From NCBI GenBank assembly GCA_030064845.1, contig JASJEC010000005.1, positions 1 to 61,450 on the forward strand: 61,450 nt of DNA, written 5' to 3'. This stretch comes from Kiloniellales bacterium (GTDB lineage: Bacteria; Pseudomonadota; Alphaproteobacteria; Kiloniellales; JAKSDN01). Position 1 is the stretch's first letter, and each line of letters begins with the position of its first letter. This document shows, piece after piece, positions 32,947 through 41,492 of this stretch. Under the pieces are notes generated by a model, which worked only from the letters and a program-made list of their open reading frames with translations, ran no database searches and was not told where the DNA came from. The translations under genes and the position numbers were made by a program.

Positions 32947-33786
32947 ATGGTGTCGAGCGATTCGCTGTCCCACTATCGGGAGTTCGGCTACGCGGTCGTT
33001 AGGGGCCTTTTTTCGGCGGCGGAGATCGCCGATCTGGCCGAAGCCTTCGACCGCAGCTACGCCCAGGGGCTGGCCTACGGGGCCTCTTTTCGGCATCAGA
33101 ACACGCTGTTCCGCCTTGGCGAGGATCCGAACCTCGGCAAGATCGTCCGCATGGTCCAGTGGCCCTCCTACTTCGACGAGACCTTCGCGGCGGTCCGGAC
33201 CGACCCGCGCCTTTTCGACCTGCTCGGACCGCTCCTCGGGCCGGACATCAAGCAGATCATCAACCAGCTCCACTGGAAGCCGCCGGGAGCGGCCGGGGCC
33301 GAGTTTGGCTATCACCAGGACATCCGGTTCCGCCGGCCGCGCGAGGCCTACCGCCGGACCGAGCGGGCCTACGTGCAGACCGGCCTGGCGATCGACGCCC
33401 ATGATCGGTCGAGCGGCGCCATGACGATCTTTCCGGGAAGTCACAGGCTGGGCGAACTGAGCCTGGCCGATGCCGGGCCGATCATGGACCGGCCGCTCGA
33501 CGACGCCGACGTGGCGCGCGCCGGGATCGATCCGGCGAGCAAGATCCACCTGGAACTGGAGCCCGGCGATCTCGCCTTCTGGAACCTCTATCTGGTCCAC
33601 GGCTCGGGCCCCAACCGGTCCCGGGGCGACCGGCGGTTCTATCTCAACGGCTACGTCTCGGCCGACGACTGCGACCGCGGCGAGTGGGCCTTTCGGGCCG
33701 GCCGGCCCTGCCCCCTGGGCGAGCCGGTCTTGGTTCACTTCGAGGATCTATTCCGGCGCCCCGAGCCGCACTTCGTCGACCCGTGA
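32947..33786 (+). CDS. Phytanoyl-CoA dioxygenase (PhyH) family protein
   Basis: 279-aa Fe(II)/2-oxoglutarate oxygenase. Metal ligands His123 and Asp125 (GYHQDIRF) and distal His218 (YLVHGSGPN) are present, and Arg229/230 (RGDRRFYLNGY) can hold 2OG. The SGAMTIFPGSH element matches the family. PhyH relatives hydroxylate lipids, ectoine or natural-product intermediates; here, among glycosyltransferase and sulfotransferase genes, it may modify a lipid or sugar, by inference. ATG 32947 was preferred over the overlapping GTG 32944. Confidence 0.88.
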   Translation: MVSSDSLSHYREFGYAVVRGLFSAAEIADLAEAFDRSYAQGLAYGASFRHQNTLFRLGEDPNLGKIVRMVQWPSYFDETFAAVRTDPRLFDLLGPLLGPDIKQIINQLHWKPPGAAGAEFGYHQDIRFRRPREAYRRTERAYVQTGLAIDAHDRSSGAMTIFPGSHRLGELSLADAGPIMDRPLDDADVARAGIDPASKIHLELEPGDLAFWNLYLVHGSGPNRSRGDRRFYLNGYVSADDCDRGEWAFRAGRPCPLGEPVLVHFEDLFRRPEPHFVDP

Positions 33787-33823
33787 CGCGTTCCCCCGCG
33801 ACGCGCTGCAATGGGACCCTGGC

Positions 33824-35542
33824 TCAGATAATCGCCGTTTCCGCGTCTTCTTCCCGCTCGGACTCTGCTTGATCGGTGCCGAGCTCGTAGACCTGGTCGG
33901 CCGCTTCGAGCCAGGCCGGACGATGGGTGATCGAAAGGATCGTCCGGCCGCCGGCAATGTCGCGGATGTTCCGGCAGATCGCCTGCTCGGTCTCCGGGTC
34001 GAGGGCGCTGGTCACCTCGTCGAGAATCAAGAGCTTCGGGTCGTGCACAAGGGCACGGGCCAGGGCGATGCGCTGGCGTTGGCCGCCGGAGATCTTTAGC
34101 CCGCGTTCGCCGACCACGGTCATGATGCCGTTCGGGGTTTCGCGCACGAAATCCCAAGCGTCAGCGGCCTTGAGCGCCGCTTCGGCCCGCTCCGCACTGA
34201 GCGACCGGTCCCCCAGGGTGATGTTGTTCAGGATCGTGTCGTTGAACAGGATGAGTTCCTGGGGCACGTAGCCGATCATGCTGCGCCAGGCCTGCAGGTT
34301 GATCTCTGGAAGCGGGGTGCCGTCGATCAGCACCTCGCCCTCCTGCGGCTGGTAGAAGCCCAGAAGGATGTCGGTCAGCGTGGTCTTGCCGACGCCGGAA
34401 GCGCCGATCAGGACGGTGACCTTGTTGGCTGGGATCTCCAAGGAAACGCCGTCGAGAACCGGCTTGCCGCCGAAAGAGAAGGAGATGTTGTGCAGACTGC
34501 AGCCCTGCTCGAGAGTCGGCTTCTTGGTACCGCCCGGCGGCTCCCGATTCTCCACCGCCTCGTCCAGGATACTGTGCACCGAATCGTAGGCGGCCTCGAC
34601 GATCGCCGCCTCCTGCTGGACCTTCTGAAGCTCGGCGATGGCCCGGACTGTCCGCTTGGTCATGACCCCCATGACCAGGAGGATGGCGAGCGGAACCGCC
34701 CAGACGGTGACCGCGATGTAGAAGCCGATCGCCATGAAGGTGACGTAGATCGGTTCGCGTGCCGCGCTCATGAAGAAGGCGCTGACGACCTGAAGGCGCA
34801 GCGCCTTCTTCAGGCGCGCCAGGCGGTCTTGGAACAGCTCGGCATACTGGCCCTGGCGGGCCATGGCCTTGATCGGCTTGATGCCGATCAGGGCATCGTT
34901 GAGGTCGATGACGAGCTGGCGCGTGTGCTTGGTCTGCCGCCGGCCGGCGCGCTTGGAGAGCCGGACCAGGGGATTAAGGACCAAGATGAGCACGACGCCG
35001 ATCCCTGCGGCGAAGAGCGCGAGCTTCCAGGATATCAATATCGCCAGGCCGATATAGAGCAAGCAGCGCAGCGCGCTCGCGAAGAACTGTACGGCCAGCA
35101 TGTAGGCCTGGGCCGAGCGGGCCGCTTCCAGGCTGATGGCGTTGGAGAAGCGGCCGACGGGCTGGTGGGTGAAGAACCACCAGTTCACCGAGAGGAGGTT
35201 TTCGATGATCCGCTTTCGCATGCGCGTCACCAGCGCGACGGCGGCGAAGCCGACGTGACGCGCTGCCACCATCTTCAACAAGGCCGTCGCGAAGGCCATG
35301 CCGACCAGCAATAGGAGCAGCGTCACGAGCGTCGGCTCGAGCCCGACTAAGGCGAGCGCCTTCTCGACGGCTTCCGTGAGCGGCGAGGGATCTTCCGTGG
35401 CGTTCGGGTCGATCATCGACAGGAGCGGCAGCAGGCTGGCAATGCCGAACCCCTCGGTCAGGGACGATAGCAGCAGAAAGAACAGCACGGTCCACCGCGT
35501 GCTCGCGTCGAGCGACATGAATATCCGAAAGATGCTTCTCAT
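33824..35542 (-). CDS. ABC exporter, fused permease-ATPase (MsbA/PglK-like)
   Basis: 572-aa half-transporter. The N-terminal ~320 residues hold a six-helix type I exporter domain (helices from residue ~18, long cytoplasmic loops KRAGRRQTKHTRQLVIDLNDA). The ATPase domain has Walker A GASGVGKT, Q-loop YVPQELILF, signature ISGGQRQR (Ile for the usual Leu), Walker B LLILDEVTSALD, and H-loop ITHRP. This family flips lipid-linked sugars or lipids across the inner membrane, which suits the neighbours. It is convergent with the PhyH gene and divergent from the ELM1-like gene. Confidence 0.9.
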   Translation of the reverse strand: MRSIFRIFMSLDASTRWTVLFFLLLSSLTEGFGIASLLPLLSMIDPNATEDPSPLTEAVEKALALVGLEPTLVTLLLLLVGMAFATALLKMVAARHVGFAAVALVTRMRKRIIENLLSVNWWFFTHQPVGRFSNAISLEAARSAQAYMLAVQFFASALRCLLYIGLAILISWKLALFAAGIGVVLILVLNPLVRLSKRAGRRQTKHTRQLVIDLNDALIGIKPIKAMARQGQYAELFQDRLARLKKALRLQVVSAFFMSAAREPIYVTFMAIGFYIAVTVWAVPLAILLVMGVMTKRTVRAIAELQKVQQEAAIVEAAYDSVHSILDEAVENREPPGGTKKPTLEQGCSLHNISFSFGGKPVLDGVSLEIPANKVTVLIGASGVGKTTLTDILLGFYQPQEGEVLIDGTPLPEINLQAWRSMIGYVPQELILFNDTILNNITLGDRSLSAERAEAALKAADAWDFVRETPNGIMTVVGERGLKISGGQRQRIALARALVHDPKLLILDEVTSALDPETEQAICRNIRDIAGGRTILSITHRPAWLEAADQVYELGTDQAESEREEDAETAII

Positions 35543-35785
35543 CGACGCGCGAACTCTTCCATCAAGCTGCTTGTCTCGCCCGGGAGGACGCCTATTGTAC
35601 GGCTGATCTCGCCTGTCCTAGCAGACGCCGTGATGCCGCGCCAGCGGCGCTTGCGAGCTGCCGGCAGGCGCCGCCGGGCCTGCGCACAAGCTCGTTCGTC
35701 ACCGCCCCTCGGCAAGTCTGGTTTCGCACTCCTTAACAAAGGGTAGCCGGAAACACAAAGGCGAAGCAGCCCCCTCAAGACCCGG

Positions 35786-36925
35786 ATGCAAGAACCAATC
35801 GACCGCTCCTTGGAAGACCCCCCGGCCGAGGGCCGACCGACCAATCGGCTCCCGCGGGTCTGGTTGGTTCTCGGGGACAAGCTGGGCGACAACGCGCAAG
35901 CGGAAATCGTCGCCGAGCATCTGGGCTGGCCGCTGGAGCGCAAGATGCTGAAGTTCAAGCCCCGTTTCGTCGAGGGCAAGCCGCGCTTCCGGCCTTCCCT
36001 GCACCACATCGACCTGGAGAGCTCCGCGCGCCTCGAACCCCCCTGGCCCGATCTCGTGATCACCGCCGGCCGGCGTCCGGCCATGGCCGCGGTGTGGCTG
36101 CGCCGCCAGTCGGGCGACCGTGCCAAGGTGGTGATGGTCGGCCGGCCGCGCGGCGGCCCGGCGACTTTCGACCTCGTCGTCGCCCCGCCCCAGTTCCGGG
36201 TCCCGGACGACGAGCGCGTGGTGCCGCTGGCCCTGCCGCTGATGCGGCCCGACCGGGCGCGGATCGAAGCGGGCCGGGAGGAGTGGTCGCCCCGCTTCGC
36301 CGACCTGCCGAGGCCCCTGACGGCGGTGTTGGTTGGCGGCAAGACGCGGCCCTTCCGGGTCGATGCGGCGGCCATGGCGGAACTGGTCGCCGGCGTCCGC
36401 AAGGCGACTGAAACCAGCGCGGAGGGGCCCGGGACGCTCTACTTCACCACCAGCCGGCGGACCCCGGAGCCGGCGGTACGCGCTCTGGAGGCGGCCTTGC
36501 CGGCCAACGCCAGACTCCACGCCTGGCGCCCGGACGCGCCCGAGAATCCCTATGCGGGCCTGCTCGCCCTGGCCGACCGCTTCGTGGTGACCGGCGACAG
36601 CGTATCGATGATGGTCGAGGTTGCGCGACTCGGCAGGCCGCTGGCAATCTTCGCGCCGCCGGTGCGCATGGCCCCCCTCGCGGACCTGGCCCGGGCCCTG
36701 GGCTTGGCTGGCTGGGGCCCCGGAGCGCCCGTCAACGCCGACCGGGCCGCCGCGTTGAATCGGTTGTTTTTCAGTTCCCGCGACCTGACCGCCGTGCAGC
36801 GCGCCCTGGTCGAGCGCGGCCTCGCGGTCTGGCTCGGCGCGCCCTTTCCAACGGGCCGCTCGGGCGCGCCCGACGACCTCGACAAGGTGGTCCGGCGCAT
36901 CCACGGACTGTTCGGCGCGGCTTGA
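35786..36925 (+). CDS. ELM1/GtrOC1-like protein (mitochondrial fission ELM1 family)
   Basis: 379 aa. The opening PRVWLVLGDKLGDNAQAEIVAEHLGWP and the C-terminal RFVVTGDSVSMMVEVARLGRPLAIF (nucleotide-sugar-binding-like GT-B segment) are those of the ELM1 family. Bacterial members are thought to be glycosyltransferases despite the plant protein's role in mitochondrial fission. Many alphaproteobacteria have one near lipopolysaccharide or exporter genes. It stands with the GT8-like and sulfotransferase genes in one direction, so a shared glycan role is inferred. Confidence 0.85.
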   Translation: MQEPIDRSLEDPPAEGRPTNRLPRVWLVLGDKLGDNAQAEIVAEHLGWPLERKMLKFKPRFVEGKPRFRPSLHHIDLESSARLEPPWPDLVITAGRRPAMAAVWLRRQSGDRAKVVMVGRPRGGPATFDLVVAPPQFRVPDDERVVPLALPLMRPDRARIEAGREEWSPRFADLPRPLTAVLVGGKTRPFRVDAAAMAELVAGVRKATETSAEGPGTLYFTTSRRTPEPAVRALEAALPANARLHAWRPDAPENPYAGLLALADRFVVTGDSVSMMVEVARLGRPLAIFAPPVRMAPLADLARALGLAGWGPGAPVNADRAAALNRLFFSSRDLTAVQRALVERGLAVWLGAPFPTGRSGAPDDLDKVVRRIHGLFGAA

Positions 36926-37046
36926 CCGTCGGGAGCCAGCACCGTAAAGCCCTACCCTGTTGTGAAGCGGCAAATCGAATGTTAAGACCCTGGCCCGCAC
37001 AACAATTGCCATCGGCCGGAGTAGTTTTCGCGAAGGAGCGGAATCT

Positions 37047-37946
37047 ATGGACTATCAGGTATTCATCCATAGCAATCACAAGCAGATGGTCGGGGCCCTC
37101 GTAGGGCAGTACGCGTTCAAGCGCAACTCTCGACACGCCGACAAGTTCGAGGTCCGGATTATCGATACCAAGGACTACGATTTTCTGCGCCGGCACGACG
37201 GGCAGCCCTATCTGCGCGATGGCGGCACCCGGATCTGGGACTACGATGACCTGCAGTCCTTCACCCCTCTGCGCTTCCTGCCGCCGGAGCTGATGGGCTA
37301 CCAGGGCCGCGCCGTGATCACCGACCCCGACGTCTTCGCGGTCGGCGATATCTGGGACCTGCTGAGCCGCGATATGGGCGGCGCGGCGATCATGTGCCGG
37401 CCGCGCGGGGTGCTGGGCAAGTCGGACAGCATGGCGACCAGCGTGATGCTGCTGGACTGCGCCAAGCTGACCCACTGGCGCGCCGAGGAGAGCTTCGACA
37501 AGCTCTTTACCCGGGAACTCGACTATGCGGACTGGATCGGCCTCAAGAATGAGCCGCGCGAATCCATCGCCCTGTTTGAGAACGAATGGAACGACTTCGA
37601 CCGCCTGACCAAGAAGACCAAGCTGCTGCACAACACGAAGCGGCGCACCCAGCCCTGGAAGACCGGCCTGCGGGTCGACTACACGCCGCCGGACAAGCCG
37701 GCCGGCTCGACCCTGCTCGGGCTGCTGGACAAGGCCCGCCGGCGCCTGTTCGGCGTCTACGGCCTCTTGGGCCACTACCGGGCGCACCCCGATACCAACC
37801 AAGAGCGCTTCTTCTTCGGCCTGCTGCGCGAATGCCTGGAGAAAGGCGTGATCACCGAGGACATGCTGCGCGACGAGATGGCCCGCAAGCATGTGCGCGG
37901 CGACGCCTTCGAGGTACTCGAACGGGTGCCGCCGCTGGCCGCATGA
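37047..37946 (+). CDS. Putative glycosyltransferase (GT8-like)
   Basis: 299 aa. The N-terminal half has the order of a GT-A nucleotide-sugar domain: SNHKQMVGALVGQYAFKR, then RAVITDPDVFAVGDIWDLL, where DPD is a DxD-like metal motif, then NSIALFENEWN-like acidic segment and a C-terminal LLHNTKRRTQPWKTG typical of capsular-polysaccharide or GT8-type enzymes. Donor and acceptor unknown. AAGGAG is 8 nt before the ATG. It is followed by a sulfotransferase gene 79 nt away. Confidence 0.7.
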   Translation: MDYQVFIHSNHKQMVGALVGQYAFKRNSRHADKFEVRIIDTKDYDFLRRHDGQPYLRDGGTRIWDYDDLQSFTPLRFLPPELMGYQGRAVITDPDVFAVGDIWDLLSRDMGGAAIMCRPRGVLGKSDSMATSVMLLDCAKLTHWRAEESFDKLFTRELDYADWIGLKNEPRESIALFENEWNDFDRLTKKTKLLHNTKRRTQPWKTGLRVDYTPPDKPAGSTLLGLLDKARRRLFGVYGLLGHYRAHPDTNQERFFFGLLRECLEKGVITEDMLRDEMARKHVRGDAFEVLERVPPLAA

Positions 37947-38025
37947 ACCGGCCGAGCGTCGCGGGCGCGTGCCCGGGACCTGGAAGAGAGATGATCGCAA
38001 TCACACCCGAAAGGCCGTTCGCCTC

Positions 38026-38976
38026 ATGTCCACGGCACTGAGCCAGTTCCTGCGAGAGCTGATCCTGCTCGTCCTCTTCTTCCTGCCCGAGTCGCGCAAG
38101 GTCCGGATCGAACGCTGGATCAGGGGACGCGACGAGTTGGCCAAGCTGAAGCAGGCAGACTGCGTCATCGTTTCCTACGGCAAGAGCGGTCGCACCTGGC
38201 TGAGGGTGATGATCTCGCGGGTCTATCAGCTCAAGCACGGTCTCGCCGAGCGGCAGCTGATCACCTTCGACAACATGCATCGAAGGAATACCGCGGTCCC
38301 CAAGATCCTGTTTTCGCACGACAACTACATCAAGGACTATACGGGCAACGGGGACAGCAAGAAGGACTACTATGGCAAGAAGGTGGTCCTTCTGGCCCGC
38401 GACCCGGCCGATGTCGCGGTGTCGCAGTTCTTCCAGTGGAAGTTCCGCATGCGGCGGCGCAAGAAGGCGCTCAACGCCTACCCGACGCACGGCGAGGACA
38501 TCTCGCTCTACGACTTCGTGATGCGGCCCGAGTCCGGCCTGCCCAACGTGATCAAGTTCATGAACCTCTGGGCCGAGGAAGCGGACAAGTTCGAGGATTT
38601 CCTGGTCGTGCGCTACGAGGACATGCGCAAGGACCCGAAGGCCGTGCTCGGCCGGATCATGGACTTCATCGGCACGCCGGCCAGCGACGCCGAACTGGCG
38701 GGCGCGGTCGCCTTCGCCTCGATCGAGAACATGAAGAAGATGGAGCAGAAGAAGGTGTTCTGGCTGTCGGGCTCGCGCATGAAGCCCGGCGACAGCCGGA
38801 ACCCGCAGTCCTTCAAGGTGCGCCGGGCCAAGGTCGGCGGCTACCGCGACTATTTCGAGGAGGACGAGACCGAGACCCTGGACCGGGTGGTCCGCGACCG
38901 CCTGTCGCCCTTCTTCGGCTACGCGAGAGGCGGCAGCGGTGAGGAGCCGGAAGCCGGGGTCGCCGTCGCCGGCTGA
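38026..38976 (+). CDS. Sulfotransferase domain protein (PAPS-dependent)
   Basis: 316 aa. The 5'-phosphosulfate-binding loop is VSYGKSGRTWLRV (residues 49-61; usual YPKSGTTWL), and the 3'-phosphate-binding segment is LLARDPADVAVSQF near residue 124-137. The late RRAKVGGYRDYF corresponds to the KG..G.W region of cytosolic-type sulfotransferases. It would transfer sulfate from PAPS to a hydroxyl, probably on a sugar or lipid made by the cluster. An N-terminal helix (LILLVLFFLPE) could anchor it. ATG 38026 was chosen; the in-frame upstream part overlaps the previous gene without similarity. Confidence 0.88.
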   Translation: MSTALSQFLRELILLVLFFLPESRKVRIERWIRGRDELAKLKQADCVIVSYGKSGRTWLRVMISRVYQLKHGLAERQLITFDNMHRRNTAVPKILFSHDNYIKDYTGNGDSKKDYYGKKVVLLARDPADVAVSQFFQWKFRMRRRKKALNAYPTHGEDISLYDFVMRPESGLPNVIKFMNLWAEEADKFEDFLVVRYEDMRKDPKAVLGRIMDFIGTPASDAELAGAVAFASIENMKKMEQKKVFWLSGSRMKPGDSRNPQSFKVRRAKVGGYRDYFEEDETETLDRVVRDRLSPFFGYARGGSGEEPEAGVAVAG

Positions 38977-39065
38977 GGCCGGCCCTGTCAAACGCCGGAA
39001 CCGGCGGTAAAATGAAGGGGAGTGCGGCGCCCGGTCGGCGCCGGGAACGTCTTTAGGGAGGCGAA

Positions 39066-39614
39066 GTGCGGCGACAGGAAAGCCTGCCGCTCGGCGTGGT
39101 GATCGAGCGGCGCGAGAGCGACCATCCCTGGCAGGACTATGCCTGGCGGCCGGTCGCGGTGATTCCGGGTGCTGCGCCCCGCGACCCGCGCGACCCCTGG
39201 CTCGAGCTCGCGCGCGGCGAGGATTGGATCCGATTTCACGCCGGCACCTTGCCGCTGGAACTGTTTCGCAAAGAGACCGAGGGGTACCGGGTGAACCTCT
39301 CCCAAGAGCCGCCGCGGGTCTTCGTCTGCCTGCGCAGCGTCGAGGACCCGGCGTGCGAGCACGAGGTCACGCCCTTCCTGGTGACGGTCTGCCCCTACGA
39401 GGCCCAGGATTACCTGGACAGCGGCGAGGAGATCGTCGAGGCCGTGGCCATGCCCGAGGGCGTGGTCGCCTTCGTGCAGGCCTACATCGACGAGCACCAC
39501 GTGGACGAGCCATTCTACAAGCGCAAGCGAAAGGGCCCGCGCCGGCCCGACGAGAGCTTCGTCCGTCGGCCCCCGGGCGGCGAGCCGGGCCGCGGCAACG
39601 GCCGGTTCGACTGA
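39066..39614 (+). CDS. DUF3305 domain protein of the FDH locus
   Basis: 182 aa, GTG start 4 nt after GGGAGGCGAA. LPLGVVIERRESDHPWQDYAWRPVAV is the DUF3305 opening, a domain that occurs beside DUF3306, TorD and formate dehydrogenase in alphaproteobacteria. The C-terminus is basic and likely flexible. Function unknown; FDH maturation inferred from context. It resumes the FDH gene order after the glycan-type cluster and is followed by the DUF3306 gene 6 nt later. Confidence 0.9.
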   Translation: MRRQESLPLGVVIERRESDHPWQDYAWRPVAVIPGAAPRDPRDPWLELARGEDWIRFHAGTLPLELFRKETEGYRVNLSQEPPRVFVCLRSVEDPACEHEVTPFLVTVCPYEAQDYLDSGEEIVEAVAMPEGVVAFVQAYIDEHHVDEPFYKRKRKGPRRPDESFVRRPPGGEPGRGNGRFD

Positions 39615-39620
39615 TCGGTC

Positions 39621-40271
39621 ATGGCCGAGGACGACAAAGGCTTCGTTTCGCGCTGGTCCAGGCTCAAGCGCACGCGGCGCGTCGAGCTGCCGCCCGAGGC
39701 CGAGACGAACGCCGCGACGCCGGGGCCGCCAGGGTCGTCGGCCGGCGAGCCCGCGCCGCCGGGCGATGCCGAGGTCGAGGCGCTGGTCGAGTCCCTGCCC
39801 GACATCGACAGCCTGACCGGAGAGTCGGACTTCACGGTCTTTCTGCAGAAGGGTGTGCCCGAAGAGCTCAAGCAGCGCGCTCTGCGCAGGCTCTGGCGTC
39901 TCAACCCTGTCTTCGCCAACCTCGACGGGCTGAACGACTACGACGAGGACTTCACCGACGCGGCGCTGGTGGTGAAGAACCTGAAGACGCTCTACGAGGT
40001 CGGCAAGGGCATGCCGGCGCCGGAGAAGCCGGACCCGGAAGAGGCGGAACCGGAGGCGGCCGACGAGGCTACCGCGGAGGCGGTCGAGGAGGCGGCGCCG
40101 GCAGAACAGCAGGCTAAGGCTGCCGAGTCGCTTGATCACGCCCCGCCGTGCGCCCCGAACGCCGCGGCCCCGGAGCCCCCGGGCGCGGAGCAGGCGCGGC
40201 CCGCGGCGGCGGTCGAGAAGTCGCCTCCCGGCCGCGCGGTCCGGCGGCGCTGGGGCCGATTCGACAGCTGA
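39621..40271 (+). CDS. DUF3306 domain protein of the FDH locus
   Basis: 216 aa. FVSRWSRLKR at the start and FLQKGVPEELKQRALRRLWRLNPVFANLDGLNDYDEDF are the DUF3306 signature. The C-terminal ~80 residues are Ala/Glu/Pro-rich and of low complexity, ending RRRWGRFDS. Function unknown; co-occurrence with DUF3305 suggests that the two work on FDH maturation. It is the last gene before the promoter region of the FDH operon. Confidence 0.9.
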   Translation: MAEDDKGFVSRWSRLKRTRRVELPPEAETNAATPGPPGSSAGEPAPPGDAEVEALVESLPDIDSLTGESDFTVFLQKGVPEELKQRALRRLWRLNPVFANLDGLNDYDEDFTDAALVVKNLKTLYEVGKGMPAPEKPDPEEAEPEAADEATAEAVEEAAPAEQQAKAAESLDHAPPCAPNAAAPEPPGAEQARPAAAVEKSPPGRAVRRRWGRFDS

Positions 40272-40349
40272 TCGAACCCAGCGTTGATAGGGTCGCGCAG
40301 CTCTTCAACCCTGGTTCGGCAGAGCGGTCCCGGAGCGGACAGGCGACCT

Positions 40350-40431
40350 GTTGACACGCTGTTGACACGGTGTCGGATTGGGTTTCTAATCGGTCTAATA
40401 ATCGCGATAACCCTCAGATACTTAGGGTTAT
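40350..40431 (+). promoter_or_regulatory. Probable promoter and operator of the torD-FDH operon
   Basis: Two direct copies of CTGTTGACACG stand side by side. From the second TTGACA (40362-40367) a 17-bp spacer leads to TCTAAT (40385-40390), a good sigma-70-type match. Downstream at 40407-40431 ATAACCCT and AGGGTTAT form a perfect 8-bp inverted repeat with a 9-bp spacer, suitable as an operator or RNA hairpin. The torD TTG start is at 40519. The duplicated box allows two overlapping promoters or a regulator site in place of one -35. Confidence 0.6.
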
Positions 40432-40518
40432 TCGTGCGGGTCTCCGGGACGACTTCAGCAGCCGTTTCGGAGATCGGGACAACGAAAAACAGACCGCTTC
40501 GCGGGAGGGACTGGTCAC

Positions 40519-41139
40519 TTGGCGGATGCCGCCGTGAGCATTGAAATCTCTGAAGAAGATCAGTTGCGTGCCGATTGGTACGCGCTGCTCGCGCGCCTGC
40601 TGTCGCGACCGGCCGACGAGGATCTCTTGGCGATCTTGCGGCGCTTGGGAAGCGACGAGCCGGCGGGGAGCGAGACGGATTTGAGCGCGACCCTGCGCGC
40701 CCTTCGGGCGGCGGCGCAGGGCGGCCGGGTCGAGGCGATCGCCCAGGAGTACTTCGACCTCTTCATCGGCGTCGGCGGGAGCGAGCTGACCCCCTACGGC
40801 TCTTACTACCTGACGGGGTTCCTCCACGAGAAACCGCTCGCCCGCCTGCGCGACGACATGGCCGAACTCGGGATCGCCCGGGGCGAGGGCGTCGCCGAAT
40901 CCGAGGATCACATCGCCGCGCTGTGCGACATGATGGCGGGCCTGATCACCGGCGCCTTCGGCGAGCCGGCCGACCTTGCGACACAGCGCCGTTTCTTCGA
41001 CGATCACATCGGCTGTTGGGCGCCCCGGTTCTTCGAGAACATGGAGGCTTCGCCCTCGGCCGTCTTCTACATGCCGGTCGGCACCTTGGGCCGGCTGTTC
41101 ATGTCAATCGAGAGTCAAGCCTTCGCCATGGCGGCTTAG
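40519..41139 (+). CDS. TorD/DmsD family molecular chaperone
   Basis: 206 aa, all-helical chaperone that holds the TAT leader and apo-protein of Mo/W enzymes until the cofactor is inserted. ADWYALLARLLSRPADEDLLAIL opens the domain; the conserved AQEYFDLFIGVGGSELTPYGSYYLTGFLHEKP centre is clear. TTG 40519 follows GGGAGG at 40503-40508; GTG 40534 is an alternative. It precedes the small TAT protein and FDH genes and presumably serves the FDH catalytic subunit. Confidence 0.92.
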   Translation: MADAAVSIEISEEDQLRADWYALLARLLSRPADEDLLAILRRLGSDEPAGSETDLSATLRALRAAAQGGRVEAIAQEYFDLFIGVGGSELTPYGSYYLTGFLHEKPLARLRDDMAELGIARGEGVAESEDHIAALCDMMAGLITGAFGEPADLATQRRFFDDHIGCWAPRFFENMEASPSAVFYMPVGTLGRLFMSIESQAFAMAA

Positions 41140-41231
41140 GTTTGAGCTTGGCCGCGCGGTTCGGGGTGTGCCCGCGGCCTTGGTCCCATCACCCCACGAC
41201 AAGCGTTCACCAGGAAAGGATAGGTGAGCAG

Positions 41232-41435
41232 ATGAGCGAGAAGAAGAAGGCGCCGGTCGGGCGCCGGGACTTCTTCAAGAAAGCCGGCCTCGGGGCCGGC
41301 GCCGCCGGCATGGCCGCGGTCGGGCTCTCCGCCAAGCAAGGCAAGGCGGACGAGCCGGCTTCGGCCCGGCCCGGCAGCGCGGGCTATCGCGAGACGGCCC
41401 ACGTGAAGAAGTACTACCAACTGGCCAGGTTCTGA
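41232..41435 (+). CDS. Formate dehydrogenase region TAT-targeted small protein
   Basis: 67 aa. A twin-arginine leader (VGRRDFFKKAGLGAGAAGMAAVGL, residues 9-32) is followed by only ~30 mature residues ending HVKKYYQLARF. This matches the small TAT proteins found directly upstream of FDH catalytic genes. It could be a periplasmic accessory or small subunit; function not established. ATG 41232 was preferred to frames that read into torD. Confidence 0.88.
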   Translation: MSEKKKAPVGRRDFFKKAGLGAGAAGMAAVGLSAKQGKADEPASARPGSAGYRETAHVKKYYQLARF

Positions 41436-41492
41436 TCGGGTCTCCGATCGAGACTGGCTTTTCGGAAAACGGAACAAGCGTAGGAGAGGTCA

